A stretch of DNA of 64,000 bases from Glebionis coronaria (taxonomy: Eukaryota > Streptophyta > Magnoliopsida > Asterales > Asteraceae), in the NCBI GenBank assembly GCA_025667525.1, contig CM046882.1, positions 212,582,592 to 212,646,591 on the forward strand, written 5' to 3'. Under the pieces are notes generated by a model. That model made no database searches and was not told the origin of the DNA. It saw only the letters and a program-made list of their open reading frames with translations. Every line of letters begins with the position of its first letter. The first letter of the stretch is position 1. A program made the translations under genes and the position numbers. Positions 25,684 through 36,732 of the stretch are shown here, in pieces.

Positions 25684-26565
25684 CATTTCATGGTAAAAGA
25701 GGGCATCGTGCTAGGACACAAGATCTCCAAAGCCGGTCTTGAAGTAGACCGTGCTAGAGTCGATGTTATTTCTAAGTTGCCTCCACCTTCAACCGTGAAG
25801 GGTGTGAGAAGTTTCCTGGGTCATGTGGGCTTCTACCGTCGTTTCATCAAAGATTTTTCTAAAATTGCTCGCCCGATAACCCACCTCTTGGAAAAAGATA
25901 CTCCTTTTATCTTTTCCAACGAGTGTCTTGAAGCCTTCAACTCGCTTAAGGATAAGCTCACTAAGGCACCCGTCTTAGTTACCCCTAATCGGGAGCTTCC
26001 CTTTGAGTTGATGTACGATGCTAGCGACTTCGATATTGGTGCGGTTTTGGGCCAAAGAGTGAACAAACACTTCCAACCGATCCATTACGCTAGCAAGACA
26101 ATGACGGGGGCTCAATTGCATTACACGACAACCGAAAAAGAGCTTTTAGCTGTTGTTTATGCCTTTGAAAAGTTTCGCCCCTATCTTGTCCTTTCCACCA
26201 CAATCGTTTAGACCGATCATTCCGCGTTGAAGTACTTGTTAACTAAACAAGATTCCAAACCAAGACTTCTTCGCTGGGTTTTGCTACTTCAAGAATTTAA
26301 AATCGAAATTCGCGATAAGAAAGGAGCTGAAAACCTAGCCGCGGATCATCTCAGTAGACTTGAGGATCCTTACCAAGGGGATCATCCGAACAAAGAGATC
26401 AATGATTCTTTTCCCTTGGAGACCTTAATGTCTATCAACTCGACTTCTGATGAAACCCCGTGGTTTGCGGACATTGCAAACTACTTGGCGGGTGGAATTC
26501 TCGTTGACGGGCTAACATCCCAACAAAAGAAGAAGTTCTTCAAAGACATTAAAACTTACTTTTAG
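25684..26565 (+). pseudogene. Athila-1 reverse transcriptase tail and RNase H
   Basis: Continues in phase after the TGA. It starts with HFMVKEGIVLGHKIS and the thumb/connection region (RSFLGHVGFYRRFIKDFSKI), then RNase H with YDASDFDIGAVLGQ and TTTEKELLAVVYAFEKF. A TAG at 26,209 interrupts it immediately before [10 protein letters not shown], and another TAG at 26,563 ends it after KTYF. Both stops are also present in the duplicated copy, so they predate the duplication. RNase H would remove the RNA template strand during cDNA synthesis. Confidence 0.88.
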
Positions 26566-27743
26566 GATGACCCGTATCTACTCAAACAATGTGCTGATTT
26601 GATTATTCGCCGATGTGTTGATGGACCGACAGCTTTAGAAATCCTTGACGCTTGCCACAAAGGACCCACCGGTGGTCACTTTGGTCCCAACTACACCGCC
26701 AAAAAAGTGTTTGACTCGGGATTTTATTGGCCCACCATTTACCGTGATGCTCACGAGATGGTTAAACGTTGTGATGCTTGCCCAAAACAAGGCAAGATCA
26801 CACATAAAGATGAGATGCCTCAGAATTTCATTCAAGAGTGTAAAATCTTTGATGTTTGGGGTATCGACTTTATGGGGCCATTCCCTTCCTCTAAAGGAAA
26901 CAAATACATCCTTGTAGCCGTTGACTACGTTTCAAAGTGGGTTGAAGCCAAAGCTTTACCTACTAGTGACGCAAGGGTGGTTTGTAACTTTTTGAAATCG
27001 CTATTCGCTAGATTCGGTGTGCCTCGTGCCATTATTAGTGATCGCGGGACTCATTTTTGCAATGATCAATTTGCAAGAGTCTTGGCTAAGTATGGTGTAA
27101 ATCATCGTCTTTCCACCGCCTATCACCCACAAACTAATGGCCAGGCTGAAATCTCTAACCGAGGATTAAAGCGATTCTTGAAAGAACCGTGGGAGAGCAA
27201 CGTGCCTCATAGGCTGATAAACTTGATGATGCTTTGTGGGCTTTTCGTACCGCTTACAAGACTCCGATTGGTTGTACACCATATCGTCTCGTGTACGGAA
27301 AGGCATTCCACCTCCCCATTGAGTTGGAGCACAAGGCTTACTGGGCCTTGAAGTGGACTAATTTCGATATCAACAAAGCCGGTGACCTACGCAAGATCCA
27401 ACTCAACGAGCTGAATGAACTCCGTAATGAGGCTTATGAAAATTCTTTGATCTATAAGGAAAAGACTAAGCTCATTCACGACTCTAAGATTAAGAACCGA
27501 GAGTTCCAAGTTGGAGACAAAGTTTTGCTCTTTAACTCTCAGTTGAAAATCTTTTCGGGCAAGCTGAAATCTCGTTGGTCCGGCCCATTCACCATTGCCC
27601 AAATTTTTCCATATGGTACTCTCGAGCTCGCTCAACCTAATGGACCTAATTTTAAGGTGAATGGCCAACGAGTGAAGTTGTACTTTGGTGAGGACATCTC
27701 TCATGAGATGATTCCATCCCTCACCACGTTCCCCATGAACTAA
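26566..27743 (+). pseudogene. Athila-1 integrase
   Basis: Integrase inserts the cDNA. The frame from 26,599 shows the zinc-binding HHCC domain (H20, H27, C58, C61) and the DDE core with D90 (WGIDFMGP), D148 (SDRGTHF) and E184 (NGQAEISN), giving the expected 35-residue gap. Around 27,180 the frame shifts and a TAG follows near 27,211. The C-terminal part continues from 27,234 as [13 protein letters not shown] through [12 protein letters not shown] to a natural stop at 27,743. The frameshift is shared with the duplicated copy. No chromodomain is seen, as expected outside the chromovirus branch. Confidence 0.88.
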
Positions 27744-29670
27744 TTTTGGGTCGAGTCAGGCTCGTGACTCGGTTATAAAAAACAAGCGCTCCTCGGGAGG
27801 CAGCCCGAGTATCTATCCTTTTCCGTTTTAACCTCCTAAGTGTAGGAGGACCTATATAGGTTGTTTTTGTTCGTGTGGTGATGTGATTACAGGGATGAAT
27901 GCACTTTTGGAACCTTTGAAGAACCGTGCTCCCGTGTTATCCGAAATCTGGTTCTATCTCTCAACTATCGTGATTCAATTTTCTTCATACTCACATTTGA
28001 AATTGATCACTTTAGTCGTCTCTTCCTTAACTTGATTTAACCAACGTGCACAATGTCATAAGTGTAGGGGAAACTTTTCCCACATGCTTAAACATTGAGG
28101 ACAATGTTTATCTTAAGTGTAGGGGGGACTTCTATCGAAGTTTTAAGTGGACTTCTCCATGAAAATGCCTTCATTTTAACATGAAAATCATCTTTTTCAA
28201 CATTTTTCAAATTTTTAATTAACTTTGGCCATGTAGTCGTAATTTTTAAATTTTTCTCGTTGCTTTCGTATGTATATATCCCGCAATAAAGTCAAAAATA
28301 TTAATAAAGTGGTGTAGCTAGTTTAGAAGTCTTTGACATATTAGGCCCGTTGCGATTATTTTGACTCAACCCGAATAGACTTGTCCAAGTTTATTCTAGC
28401 TAGTATCCTTAACCATGTAGACCTTAATTGGTTTATTAGGCTAAGCATCCACGAGTCTCATTACTTGAGATTTTAAATTGTGGAGAACGAGAAATGATAG
28501 AGTCAATTATAAGTCGGTATTCTTGCACAAGCTCACTTGGTGTAATTATTGGCCTATTCTCCCATCACTTGCTAATAATTTATCTGCAATAAGTAAGGTC
28601 GTACGATTTGAAAAGTTACTTAGCTTCTAGCCCAAGATCATTTAAAAGTTGCTCGGTAATGATAAGAGTTCATAGCCAAGGCATAACTTATGAAGTGGGG
28701 CGCGAAGATTGGCGAGTCCGAAAAGGCCCTAACAAGGCATGAGGATTCCATCTTATTGCTGAAGATCCAAAGTGATGTGAAAAGCATTATTCCCAAAATC
28801 AATATGAAGGATCAAGACTTACGACAAAAAGCAATCAACTCCCATAAAGATCATGGAGAAGTCTATCCGAAAAGACCTTAACAAGGTATGAGGATAAATA
28901 GATCCAAGTCCGAAAAGGAGGCGGATCGTTGTATCTCAAAATCCCAATTAGAGATTGAAGAAATAATCATGAAGTCGTGGTCAACAAAGTTGGATTACCC
29001 CTCAAAAGTCTCCAAGTGAAGAAACTCTATTAACGATGAGAAGACCATTATCTCAAGAACGTCTCTCGAAGATATGAAGTATGAAGTACATGCCAAATAT
29101 CGGCCCGAGAAAGGTCTCAGATCGTGAACCGAGTTATGCCAAGATATGAACTTTTTGATATCCCGAGAAGCAGTTTTAAGAGATTTTGTCCTTTAGCTAA
29201 CTATTGATCAAAGCGTCCCACTTTGCTTTCAGCCTAAATAAACTATCGAAATAAGTCCAAAAATGCATCTTCATGATCATTCTAAGACAAAAATAAAATA
29301 TAAGAGATAAACCTAGGAATAAGGGAGTTTAAGCATATAATTAAGCCATGTGTGCAAGTGTTTGATTTGCTAACTTATAATAACAATGATCTCGTTTTTA
29401 AGCTTAGTTTGGGGAACGTGAAACTTGAGGGTGATAAATCTTCGCAGCACCGAAGCCCTAATGTAAGTCCTTGATCTCTTTGCAAGTTATTTCCATATAG
29501 CTATTTTCAAGTGAAAATGGTTTTCTATCCTTTCGTTTGCTTTAAACTTTTTAATTTTAGTACTTTAATTTTTGTTTAGTAATATTTTAATAAGGCCAAG
29601 GTTGATTGATTATGAGAAAAGTGTAAATTTTCTTTATCACTAAGCATTGCATGAGGGCATGACAATGGTT
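27744..29670 (+). other. Athila-1 non-coding 3' region
   Basis: 1.9 kb between integrase and 3' LTR without a credible protein; an open stretch at 28,690-28,881 has no motif and no envelope features. It contains two internal polypurine-like motifs, AAGTGTAGGGGA near 28,060 and TTAAGTGTAGGGGGGA near 28,115. Between them lies a perfect 8-bp stem, AAACATTG-AGGA-CAATGTTT, at 28,090-28,109. The region is conserved in the duplicated copy simply because it was duplicated. Confidence 0.7.
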
Positions 29671-29684
29671 AAGTGTAGGGGATT
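29671..29684 (+). promoter_or_regulatory. Polypurine tract of Athila-1
   Basis: AAGTGTAGGGGATT directly precedes the TGATAAG start of the 3' LTR and is the expected plus-strand primer position. The same GTGTAGGGG word occurs twice more in the upstream non-coding region. Confidence 0.8.
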
Positions 29685-31409
29685 TGATAAGTGTGAAAAC
29701 ACCCATCCTTTTACCACTTATTTCTGGCTAAAACAAGACCAAAACACGTATTTAATATCATTTGTTTGGAGTTATGCGTGGTTTTTGTGTTTATTGTGTT
29801 TTCAGAGTCAACCGGATGAATATTGAAGAAAACATGGGATTGCACGGGTTTTATCGAAGAAAAAGACTCAAGACGAAGTCTATTGTCCAAGAGATGCAAA
29901 AGATTTGAATTCATTGTGCCTATTTGAAGATTTATCGAAGAAAAGAGCCAAAGATGGAAGATTCATATATGTCGAAGAACTCGAGTCTATTAAACAAAAG
30001 ATTATGAGACGAGTTGGAATTATTCACCGACACTTCTCAAAATCCAAAGTCGGAAACGTTTATTTAAAGAAACGTAAAGACTAAAGAAGAAAGAAGAAAA
30101 GAAGCCCAAAAACAAAGCCCATTCACAAAGCCCACAAGACACGCCTATATATAGGACTTCACTTCACCATTTTGGGGGAGTTAGTCTTTAGTTAGTTTTA
30201 GTTTTTTCATTTTCTCTAGTTTTAGAGAGAGAAAGTTCTCAACTTTCTCTCACTAAGTTTTCATCTTTCTTTCTTTTAATCTTTCAAGATTTAACTTTTG
30301 TATTGTTGATTTCATTAATCAAGTTTGAAGTTTAAGCTTTTAATCTTTAATCTCCTTCTACCTTTCTTTGATTTTAGATTAACTTTGGTGCGAAATTCAT
30401 TAAATCCGTGTTGATCTTGATGTTTTTGTGCTTAAGAAGTTAATCTTTTTGTTCCTACATAAGCTTTCATTCGATTAAGCTTTAAGATTCTTGTGCTTAT
30501 TGGCTTATTTTTATGTTTAGCTTATTTACTTTTTAAAAGTTTTCTTAAAAAGTTTATCTTTTTATTGTTTGATTTAAAAGTTTGCTTATTTGAAGTTTAG
30601 ATAGGTTGTTATTTGAGCTTATTGAGTCCGATTCATTTTAGATTCGTCCTAGTCTTGGTGATTAGCTTATTCCCATAGCTTATTGCCTTGCTTAAGTCTC
30701 GGATCAAAAGGATAAATCGGAAAGGGTAAAACCCTTTTCCGATTTGGTATTTCAATTACACCCCCTATATTCCGATCGTCAAGATCGGAAAAGGGTTTTG
30801 GGTTCTTTCCGACCACCCCCACATTTATTCCGATCGTCTGATCGGATTGGGGTTTATGATTCCGACGGGACCTTGTTGGTTATTCCGATCTGGGTCTTTA
30901 TTTAAACATTCCGATTATACTTGTTTTTGATGATTCCGATTTGAATTCCTTTACCATATTCCGATTAGTCTTCTTGTTGTTATTCCGATCAAGCTTTCCG
31001 ACAACAACATTCCGACGAGGGCTTTGTTAACATTCCGATCTGGATCCATTGGTTATTATTCCGATTGTGGTATTTTCCAACATTCCGATCACTCACTTTT
31101 AGTACATTCCGACTGGATGAGTTCATGTTTTTACAAAGTTTTCAAGTGTTAGTTTTATTAAGTGTTCAAGTATTTTTCCAATCTTGCCTTTAAGTTTTCA
31201 AGCATTTACTTTTAACTAGTTGTTTTAGTTTAATCTTTAAACCTTTAATTTTACTCTTCGACACTTACTTATTTGTTATTAGTTTAAAATAGATAAACAA
31301 ACCAACACCTTTTTATTAACCAAGAACAAATCATTCCACTTAGAACCGTGATCAATTCGAGGAGATTCCGAGAGACTTAATCTGAACCCCAATGAAAACA
31401 CTTGTATCA
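29685..31409 (+). repeat. 3' LTR of Athila-1
   Basis: 1,725 bp, TGATAAGTGTG to CTTGTATCA, followed by the target duplication GTTCA. By eye it differs from the 5' LTR at about 20 sites spread along its length, all substitutions. Confidence 0.95.
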
Positions 31410-31414
31410 GTTCA
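31410..31414. repeat. Target site duplication of Athila-1, right (GTTCA)
   Basis: Matches 20,119-20,123 exactly. The flanking DNA here continues the sequence interrupted at 20,123. Confidence 0.95.
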
Positions 31415-31502
31415 TATAAACACATACAGATAGATAAATACATATGCCTCAAAAAATTGATAGTTCAACAGTGACAAGAAAAAAAGGAATTTGAAATCTG
31501 AC

Positions 31503-31721
31503 CGTTGAGGCTCATAAATCTGGGTGTAAGAAGACATTTAAGAATATAAGCATCATTAGCTTGTAGCTTGAGAGGTGGCTCAAAGTTGGTCAAGGTCTGT
31601 AACACAAAATGAACATGATCGGCATGCTTATCGAGTATCTCAATGATCTTTTCAATAGGTGTATGGATTTGCGCTTTAGAAAGGAATATTGGATTATTTG
31701 CAACTTCAAGTTTCAATATTT
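31503..31721 (-). pseudogene. Unidentified exon-like fragment
   Basis: A 73-codon open stretch lies between an AAAAGCAG acceptor (31,722 side) and a possible GT donor at 31,502. It encodes KIIEILDKHADHVHFVLQTL followed by TNFEPPLKLQANDAYILKCL, a helix-like, non-random sequence. I do not recognise the family. A second copy lies at 61,423-61,641. Confidence 0.4.
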
Positions 31722-32454
31722 CTGCTTTTATTGTTTAAGATTTGAATTAAGCAAATTATGCTTCTGACTATCCATTAAGCTGGTCACAATAACAACCTAA
31801 GATTACATCAATGATCATGTTTGAAATTTTAATTCACTTTTTAGTTACAATTAAAACATGAAACATATATAACATAAGTAAATTAATTAAATTACGTACA
31901 ACTTCTATCTTAATTGCATATTGTAGCAACGTCAAAACTGATGTGTCTTTAATCTCTGTCACATGTCAATAACCATCTCATCCCTTAGTTTCTGAGAGCA
32001 ATAACACTTTTGAGTAAGAATGTTAATGTGCTTATTTCATAGTTAATGCTAGATATCAGTTAACTTAATTGTAAGACACTCAATTATCATGGGAATCCAT
32101 ATGCTGAAAGACTGATTTTTGCTTTGACTTAAATCATGATGTTTTTGTACCTGTTACACGTATCTATGCTCACAATTACAAACAAAGACAACAAAATGGA
32201 ATTCTGATGCCAACTCTCCCCACCTTGTATGCTGTCTATTAATCCAATTGGTCATTTTATTTCAGATAGGTTATAGCTCCAAAAGGTGAAATTAAAAAGA
32301 AAACATATATAAAGGAAATGGGTTGAAAGCCTATGGCAGTATAGACAAATATAATTCTAATCATCGTATGGTGGTGGTGTTAAATTAGAAATCACAATGA
32401 AGACATATACCTGAAGTAAACTTTACAAATGGAGTTTTAAAGTTGGTTAAGTAC

Positions 32455-32534
32455 CTGTCCAACAAAACGATCTATAGTTTCTTCGTTACAATTCAGGACA
32501 GCCTCAAGTGAGGACACATCTTCATTACAGGAAT
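32455..32534 (-). pseudogene. Unidentified 80-bp exon-like fragment
   Basis: The stretch has a clean acceptor (TTTACAG, on the 32,535 side) and donor (CAG|GTACTT at 32,455/32,454). It is open throughout, encoding NEDVSSLEAVLNCNEETIDR and FVGQ. Its short length and sound splice sites argue for a real exon taken from a gene. It may belong with the fragment at 31,503-31,721, but the phases do not join directly. Duplicate at 62,375-62,454. The rest of 31,722-33,221 shows no further clear exon. Confidence 0.35.
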
Positions 32535-33221
32535 CTGTAAATCACCCTGCTGATCCTTAAACATCACCAAAATTACTCCCACCAATCAGTTACCCCAACA
32601 TTTATGCCAAAATAACTTGCATGTAGCTACAACTGCAAACTGCCTGAGAAATAAACGTTGTTGAGTTCATGATTGATTCAAAAACCAAAGAGGAACCTTT
32701 AAAGTAAGAATACCAACATATGGACGTGGAGTGTATACACGTGATAAAATTTTTGTTGGAGTCATAATTTAAGCCATTCAAAAGCGTTGTAACCACACCT
32801 GTATCAATCTGGGAACTTACTTTTAGCCATTCAAAATTGCTGTAACAGATTTCTTCACATTCTTGGCTTCTGATGCATAGAGCTTATTAATTAACATCAG
32901 GAATTTTGGATTTCTCAAATGAGGTTTTCTAAGATGCTTCCGCATGCTTTAGTTGCTGTCGTAACTCGTCTTCCCAATTTATGCTCGTCAAGAGAATAAT
33001 TTAGACTCTGAACATGATCTCAAGTATTGTACTCGAGGTCTAGCCTAAAAGGAGTCCCTATCATTTTTACCGATACCCTCATCAAATTAGTAGATAATCT
33101 GCTTAGGACATATTAAAAAATGGAGAAACAACAATAAAAGCTGCTCTATGTATTATTCTGTATGTTGAGTAGAGATTTGATACTGATTTGTACATGTAGT
33201 TGTGTTGCTTGTAGAATAGTT

Positions 33222-33643
33222 ATCTTTCTGGATGGTGATGATATCAACATCCATGTTGAAGATGGAGTGAATGATGTTGTTGACGTTTGAGTAGCACATG
33301 TGAATATGGATCTGGGTGGAGTCTTAGACGCCAAGGTTGGTGATTCTAAAAGAGTTAACAGCCCAGTCCAAGTAGAAAGCATGCTCGGCCTTCCTTAGTG
33401 GCAAACCTTCTGTCCACGCAGCCTTGTCGATCTAGATAACTGTGATTCTAGCCATTTCAAGATCCTCCCTGACTTCTCCTTCATAGCTAAAGCAATCTGG
33501 TAGCAATTTTCAGACCTGGGCTGGTCGTTACGGACAAAGGAACAGTTGAGGATGATGACTGGACCAGTAAGCATACCCTTCATGGGGCTCTTAGTCATCT
33601 CTTGAGCCATTGCGGACCAGAAGACGGTCGTTTTGTCGTTGTT
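33222..33643 (-). pseudogene. Methionine synthase (MetE) exon fragment
   Basis: This is part of the C-terminal catalytic domain of cobalamin-independent methionine synthase, which makes methionine from homocysteine and methyl-tetrahydrofolate in plant cytosol and plastids. Recognised blocks in order are [61 protein letters not shown] and [16 protein letters not shown]. They correspond to roughly residues 560-700 of a ~765-residue enzyme; the rest is absent. Breaks: a one-base loss near 33,474 (absent from the duplicated copy), a TAG at 33,432-33,434 and a TAA at 33,324-33,326. After about 33,222 the similarity stops abruptly. It is a captured, non-functional piece, not a methionine synthase gene. 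Confidence 0.9.
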
Positions 33644-34130
33644 GAGTGGATTTGTGGGTTCATGAAATCAAAAGTCGTGGACTTGATTGATAAATTAGTG
33701 ATTTTGACAGAAACTCGTATAGAAAATGTATCGAGCGGGTACATTAGAGATTTTGGTCAATTAGAAATCTTCGTCAATTAGAGATTTTGTTTGTTGAAAA
33801 CAATACAATATTTGACAGAATAAAGAATATCAATTCTTCGACAAAAGGGTTTAGACATGATGAATAGTACCAATCTCTTGTCGTGTTGACATTGGTTATA
33901 ATCGCTTCACATGTAAACCGGACTCACTATGAAGTCGGAAATGTGTCGGACTATATTGTTCAGGTTCTGGGATATTTGGTTATAGGTAGGAGTGCGTTAA
34001 TAGTGATGCAGATACTTGCAAGTATGCAACATGAACATGTATTATTGTAAAGGGTTTTTTTGTTGGTTCTTTGTCTCTGAATTTTGTATTTCGACAGAGG
34101 TGACTGCTATTATTAATGGCTTTTCAAACA

Positions 34131-34249
34131 CTTCAAGAAAGCTTTTGTTATAGGTTGTTGGCAAGCTCGTCCCACAAGGGTAGTTTGATGACGTTGCCTT
34201 GGGTTACGTGTGAAAGTGAGCACAATGTCTATTGCATCTACAGTATTTA
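34131..34249 (-). pseudogene. Possible RPA-like OB-fold fragment
   Basis: One minus frame encodes VTQGNVIKLPLWDELANNL and then a stop near 34,150. The IxLxLWxELA pattern resembles the OB-folds of replication protein A large subunit, which binds single-stranded DNA; RPA-like proteins are also encoded by plant Helitrons. Only about 25 residues match and the neighbouring frame is also open, so the call is weak. It has the same orientation as the other fragments. Confidence 0.3.
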
Positions 34250-34700
34250 TGGTGTATGTGAAATTACTTATTTGATTCTCCTGCCTCTTGAATACTTTTT
34301 TCTTCATTTTGAACCTGTTTTCAAGCAAGACATTCGTATCATCTGGGAATCGGTACTCCCTCCTCTGCAAAAGAATTAGACTAACATTAATTTAAGTAGA
34401 AAAAGTAAAAAATTAGTTGCAGAATAAAGTCTGGCCAAGAGAACAATAGTATACCTGAAAGAATGTGAATGAACACCTCTTTTCTCTGTAATGATGAATT
34501 TCCCACAAGGCATCCTCGAGTATTAAAGAAACCTTAATACTTGGGTTATTCTACTTGTACCGTTTTTTCAACATGTAGTATAATCAGTCAGACCATTTTT
34601 TATGAAATTTGAACCAAAGCTCAATTAAAACAAAACTAACATTGATAGTTATATGTACAAATGTAGTTCGTAGTTATGTGGCCTATGAAACTAGAGCACA

Positions 34701-35083
34701 TTACCTGGCCCATACACTACCCCATTGAGATTGGATTTTCAGATTCAATATCAAGTGCTCGCTCATATTCTGTCCATCTACCGGCAGAGTTACAAATGGT
34801 TGCAAATTGAACTGCAAGTTGCCATAAGCTACATAAACATAATGTTGGCACTCTTCATGGGTCAACCTGTATATCTGGCAGGTAAAAAAGCAGAATCTGA
34901 AATGAAAGTAAATATTAAGATCACCTACTCCAGACATAGTTTATCATTAGAGCATCATTTATGAGTTGGAGGCAGCACCTGAGGCTCGAGATTTTTAGGA
35001 ACCTTGAATTTTCTTCCAACATGTTGCCTCTCAAGTGACTGAATATCACAGTTAGAATAAAGTCCAACCACTACTATGCTCTC
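34701..35083 (-). pseudogene. Unidentified gene-like fragments before the Tat LTR
   Basis: Two open stretches encode YRLTHEECQHYVYVAYGNLQ with FVTLPVDGQNMSEH (34,701-34,890) and VGLYSNCDIQSLERQHVGRK with FKVPKNLEPQVLPP (34,955-35,070). A donor-like CCAG|GTAATG occurs at about 34,705. Residue composition is protein-like but I recognise no domain. The Tat element LTR at 35,084 cuts this segment off on its upstream side. Confidence 0.3.
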
Positions 35084-35523
35084 TGTTCGTGTATGTGTCC
35101 AGAACACATACACGATCCGGAACAGACTAAAGGATCCGGAAGGCACGGACTCTTCTAGAAGGAATCAGCTCTAGTCAACGAAGAAGTCAACAGACACACT
35201 TCCTATAAAATTGTGTCCCCAATCGGGCCAACCAAGGCCCATCACCATTCCCGGCCAAAGATTTGACTAGTATAAATACCCCATTTGGGTTAAAGGTTTA
35301 GGTTAACTCTTTTACCCTTATCACTTTTTACTTATATTATTTTATTCTCATATTCCTCTTCGGATTTTTACCTTTTACTTACTTTCACGCCGGAGCTTAG
35401 TCTGGGTTCTCACACCCGGACGAGGCTAACGCGTTGCCTTGGTTTCAGGTAATCCGAAGCGTACATCACACCAGATCCGAACCGGTCATACCATTCGGAT
35501 CCTCGCAAGAAATTGCACGAACA
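35084..35523 (+). repeat. 5' LTR of the Tat element
   Basis: Starts TGTTCGTG and ends with its exact complement CACGAACA, which sets both borders. A perfect 11-bp inverted repeat, CGTGTATGTGT / ACACATACACG, lies at the start (35,088-35,114). No partner LTR is in the window. Confidence 0.8.
35271..35280 (+). promoter_or_regulatory. TATA box of the Tat LTR
   Basis: TATAAATACC lies in the middle of the LTR, a typical position for the U3/R border region, followed by CT-rich DNA. Confidence 0.7.
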
Positions 35524-35525
35524 TT

Positions 35526-35542
35526 TGGCGCCATCCGTGGGA
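35526..35542 (+). promoter_or_regulatory. Primer binding site of the Tat element
   Basis: TGGCGCCATCCGTGGGA begins two bases after the LTR end. It fits the TGGCGCC-GTGGGA type found in Tat elements and differs from the tRNA-Asp type of the two Athila elements in this window. Confidence 0.8.
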
Positions 35543-35562
35543 CCTGATATTCTATCTACCAG

Positions 35563-36732
35563 TTGTTTAGAATGGCAGGTCCTACTCCTCCTGTCACTCC
35601 GACAGGTCCTAACCTTCCGATCGACTTGACCTCACTGAACAATCAAAATCTCACAAAGGAACAACTCGAACATCACATCTCAACCTTGCGGCTACTAGTC
35701 AAGGAGCATAACCGGAACGCCGTGGAACCCGTTCGTCTAAGTTTCAACAAGGAAGACGAAGGAAGCAGCAACACTAAGATAGTAAGAGGCAAGGCGGTGT
35801 CCGATGCGGATTTAAAGAAACCTTTCAAGGAAGCAGTCAAATCTCCACCCACTCAAAGGATCATTGACTTCTCCGGACCCGAGTACAAGATGCTTGCCAC
35901 TGTCAAGACATATGACGGAACGGGAGATCCGGAGGATCATTTGAACCGCTTTACCGGAGCAGCCAATTATGGTGAATGGCCAATGCCGGTTTGGTGCAGG
36001 ATGTTCCAGCAGACATTAGAAGGGGGAGCTAGGGGATGGCTTGAAAGCTTGGATACAGACAACATTGATGAATGGGCCGAACTAAGGAAAGCATTTGTCA
36101 AGAGATACTCGATCCGAAAGCTATGTCATAAGGGCCCACATGAGATAACCAAGATTGTAAGAAAAGCAAATGAATCACTAATAGATTTTAAAGAGCGATG
36201 GACAATCGAAGTAGGTCTTATCCATGGAGTTCCGAAAGTCATGAAGATTTCGGCATTTATGGATTCAGTTAAAAGTCCGGAGCTGGCAAAAAGGTATTCA
36301 GAAAAAGTTCCTGAATCGGTGGACGAAATGATGGAAAGGTTGGATGACTTTGTTCGATCCGAAGAAGCATTCGCCAACACTGAACTGCCAAAAGGAGAAG
36401 GATCGGAGCCATACCGAAAGCCCAACCCTCCCACCCAAAGAAGGGACGATCGCAACCAAAAATACTATGGCTGGAACAACAATAGAAGAAATGATGGGCG
36501 AGATGTATATAAGGGAAGAGATTTCTTCAACAACAGAAACAGGGATAGAGACAACAGGGCACCATACCCACCACCTCGAAATGACAACTACCACAGGAAT
36601 GACTACAACCGAAACAATTATCATGACCGAAACAGAGTGGCCCCGGTCTTAAGTGTTAATTCCTTGACAAAGAATCTAAAAGAAATCTTGGCAACCGAAA
36701 CACAGCTTCGTCTACTCCTCCTCGTCCAATGA
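35563..36732 (+). pseudogene. Tat gag
   Basis: The frame has 389 codons: a Pro/Thr-rich start (AGPTPPVTPTGPNLPIDLTS), a coil-prone segment, and the gag domain at about residues 100-250 with DGTGDPEDHLNRF, GGARGWLESLDTD and LIDFKERW. The tail is rich in Arg, Asn and Tyr and probably binds RNA. The first ATG is at 35,563; a second, three codons on, gives MAGPTPP and is the more likely start by family resemblance. Near 36,690 the reading frame shifts so that the zinc knuckle falls in the next frame. In Tat elements gag and pol are commonly one frame, so this is read as a lesion. Confidence 0.85.

Larger units (their letters stand above)
20124..31409 (+). mobile_element. Athila-type Ty3/gypsy retrotransposon (Athila-1), complete but dead
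   Basis: This is an 11,286-bp element with two 1,725-bp LTRs, a matching 5-bp target duplication, a tRNA-Asp-type primer site, gag, protease, reverse transcriptase, RNase H, integrase and a 1.9-kb non-coding 3' region. Athila lineage is inferred from the large size, long LTRs, the primer type, DLGAS protease, the KDHFPLPFMDQM reverse transcriptase block, and the extra region between integrase and 3' LTR where some Athila members carry an envelope-like frame; none is seen here. The two LTRs differ at about 20 positions by eye, so it is not a very recent insertion. It splits a stretch of captured gene fragments. Confidence 0.93.
21990..34079. repeat. Segmental duplication, first copy
   Basis: This stretch aligns with 41,493-64,000 at a fixed offset of 19,503 bp up to the Athila-2 insertion and 29,920 bp after it. 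The alignment begins inside the Athila-1 leader at a shared A-run (21,991-21,998 and 41,494-41,501). It crosses the 3' LTR, its GTTCA duplication and the flanking gene fragments, and reaches the window end. Since 41,493 minus 21,990 is the offset itself, the copies are head-to-tail in tandem. Confidence 0.92.

Noticed and set aside
28690..28881. Possible envelope-like or accessory gene in the Athila 3' region (also 48,193-48,384)
   Set aside because: Only 63 codons, no signal peptide or membrane segment; similarity between copies is due to duplication.
34116..34379. 87-codon plus-strand frame as a membrane protein
   Set aside because: The minus strand gives the more protein-like reading (VIKLPLWDELANNL); the plus frame looks like its shadow.
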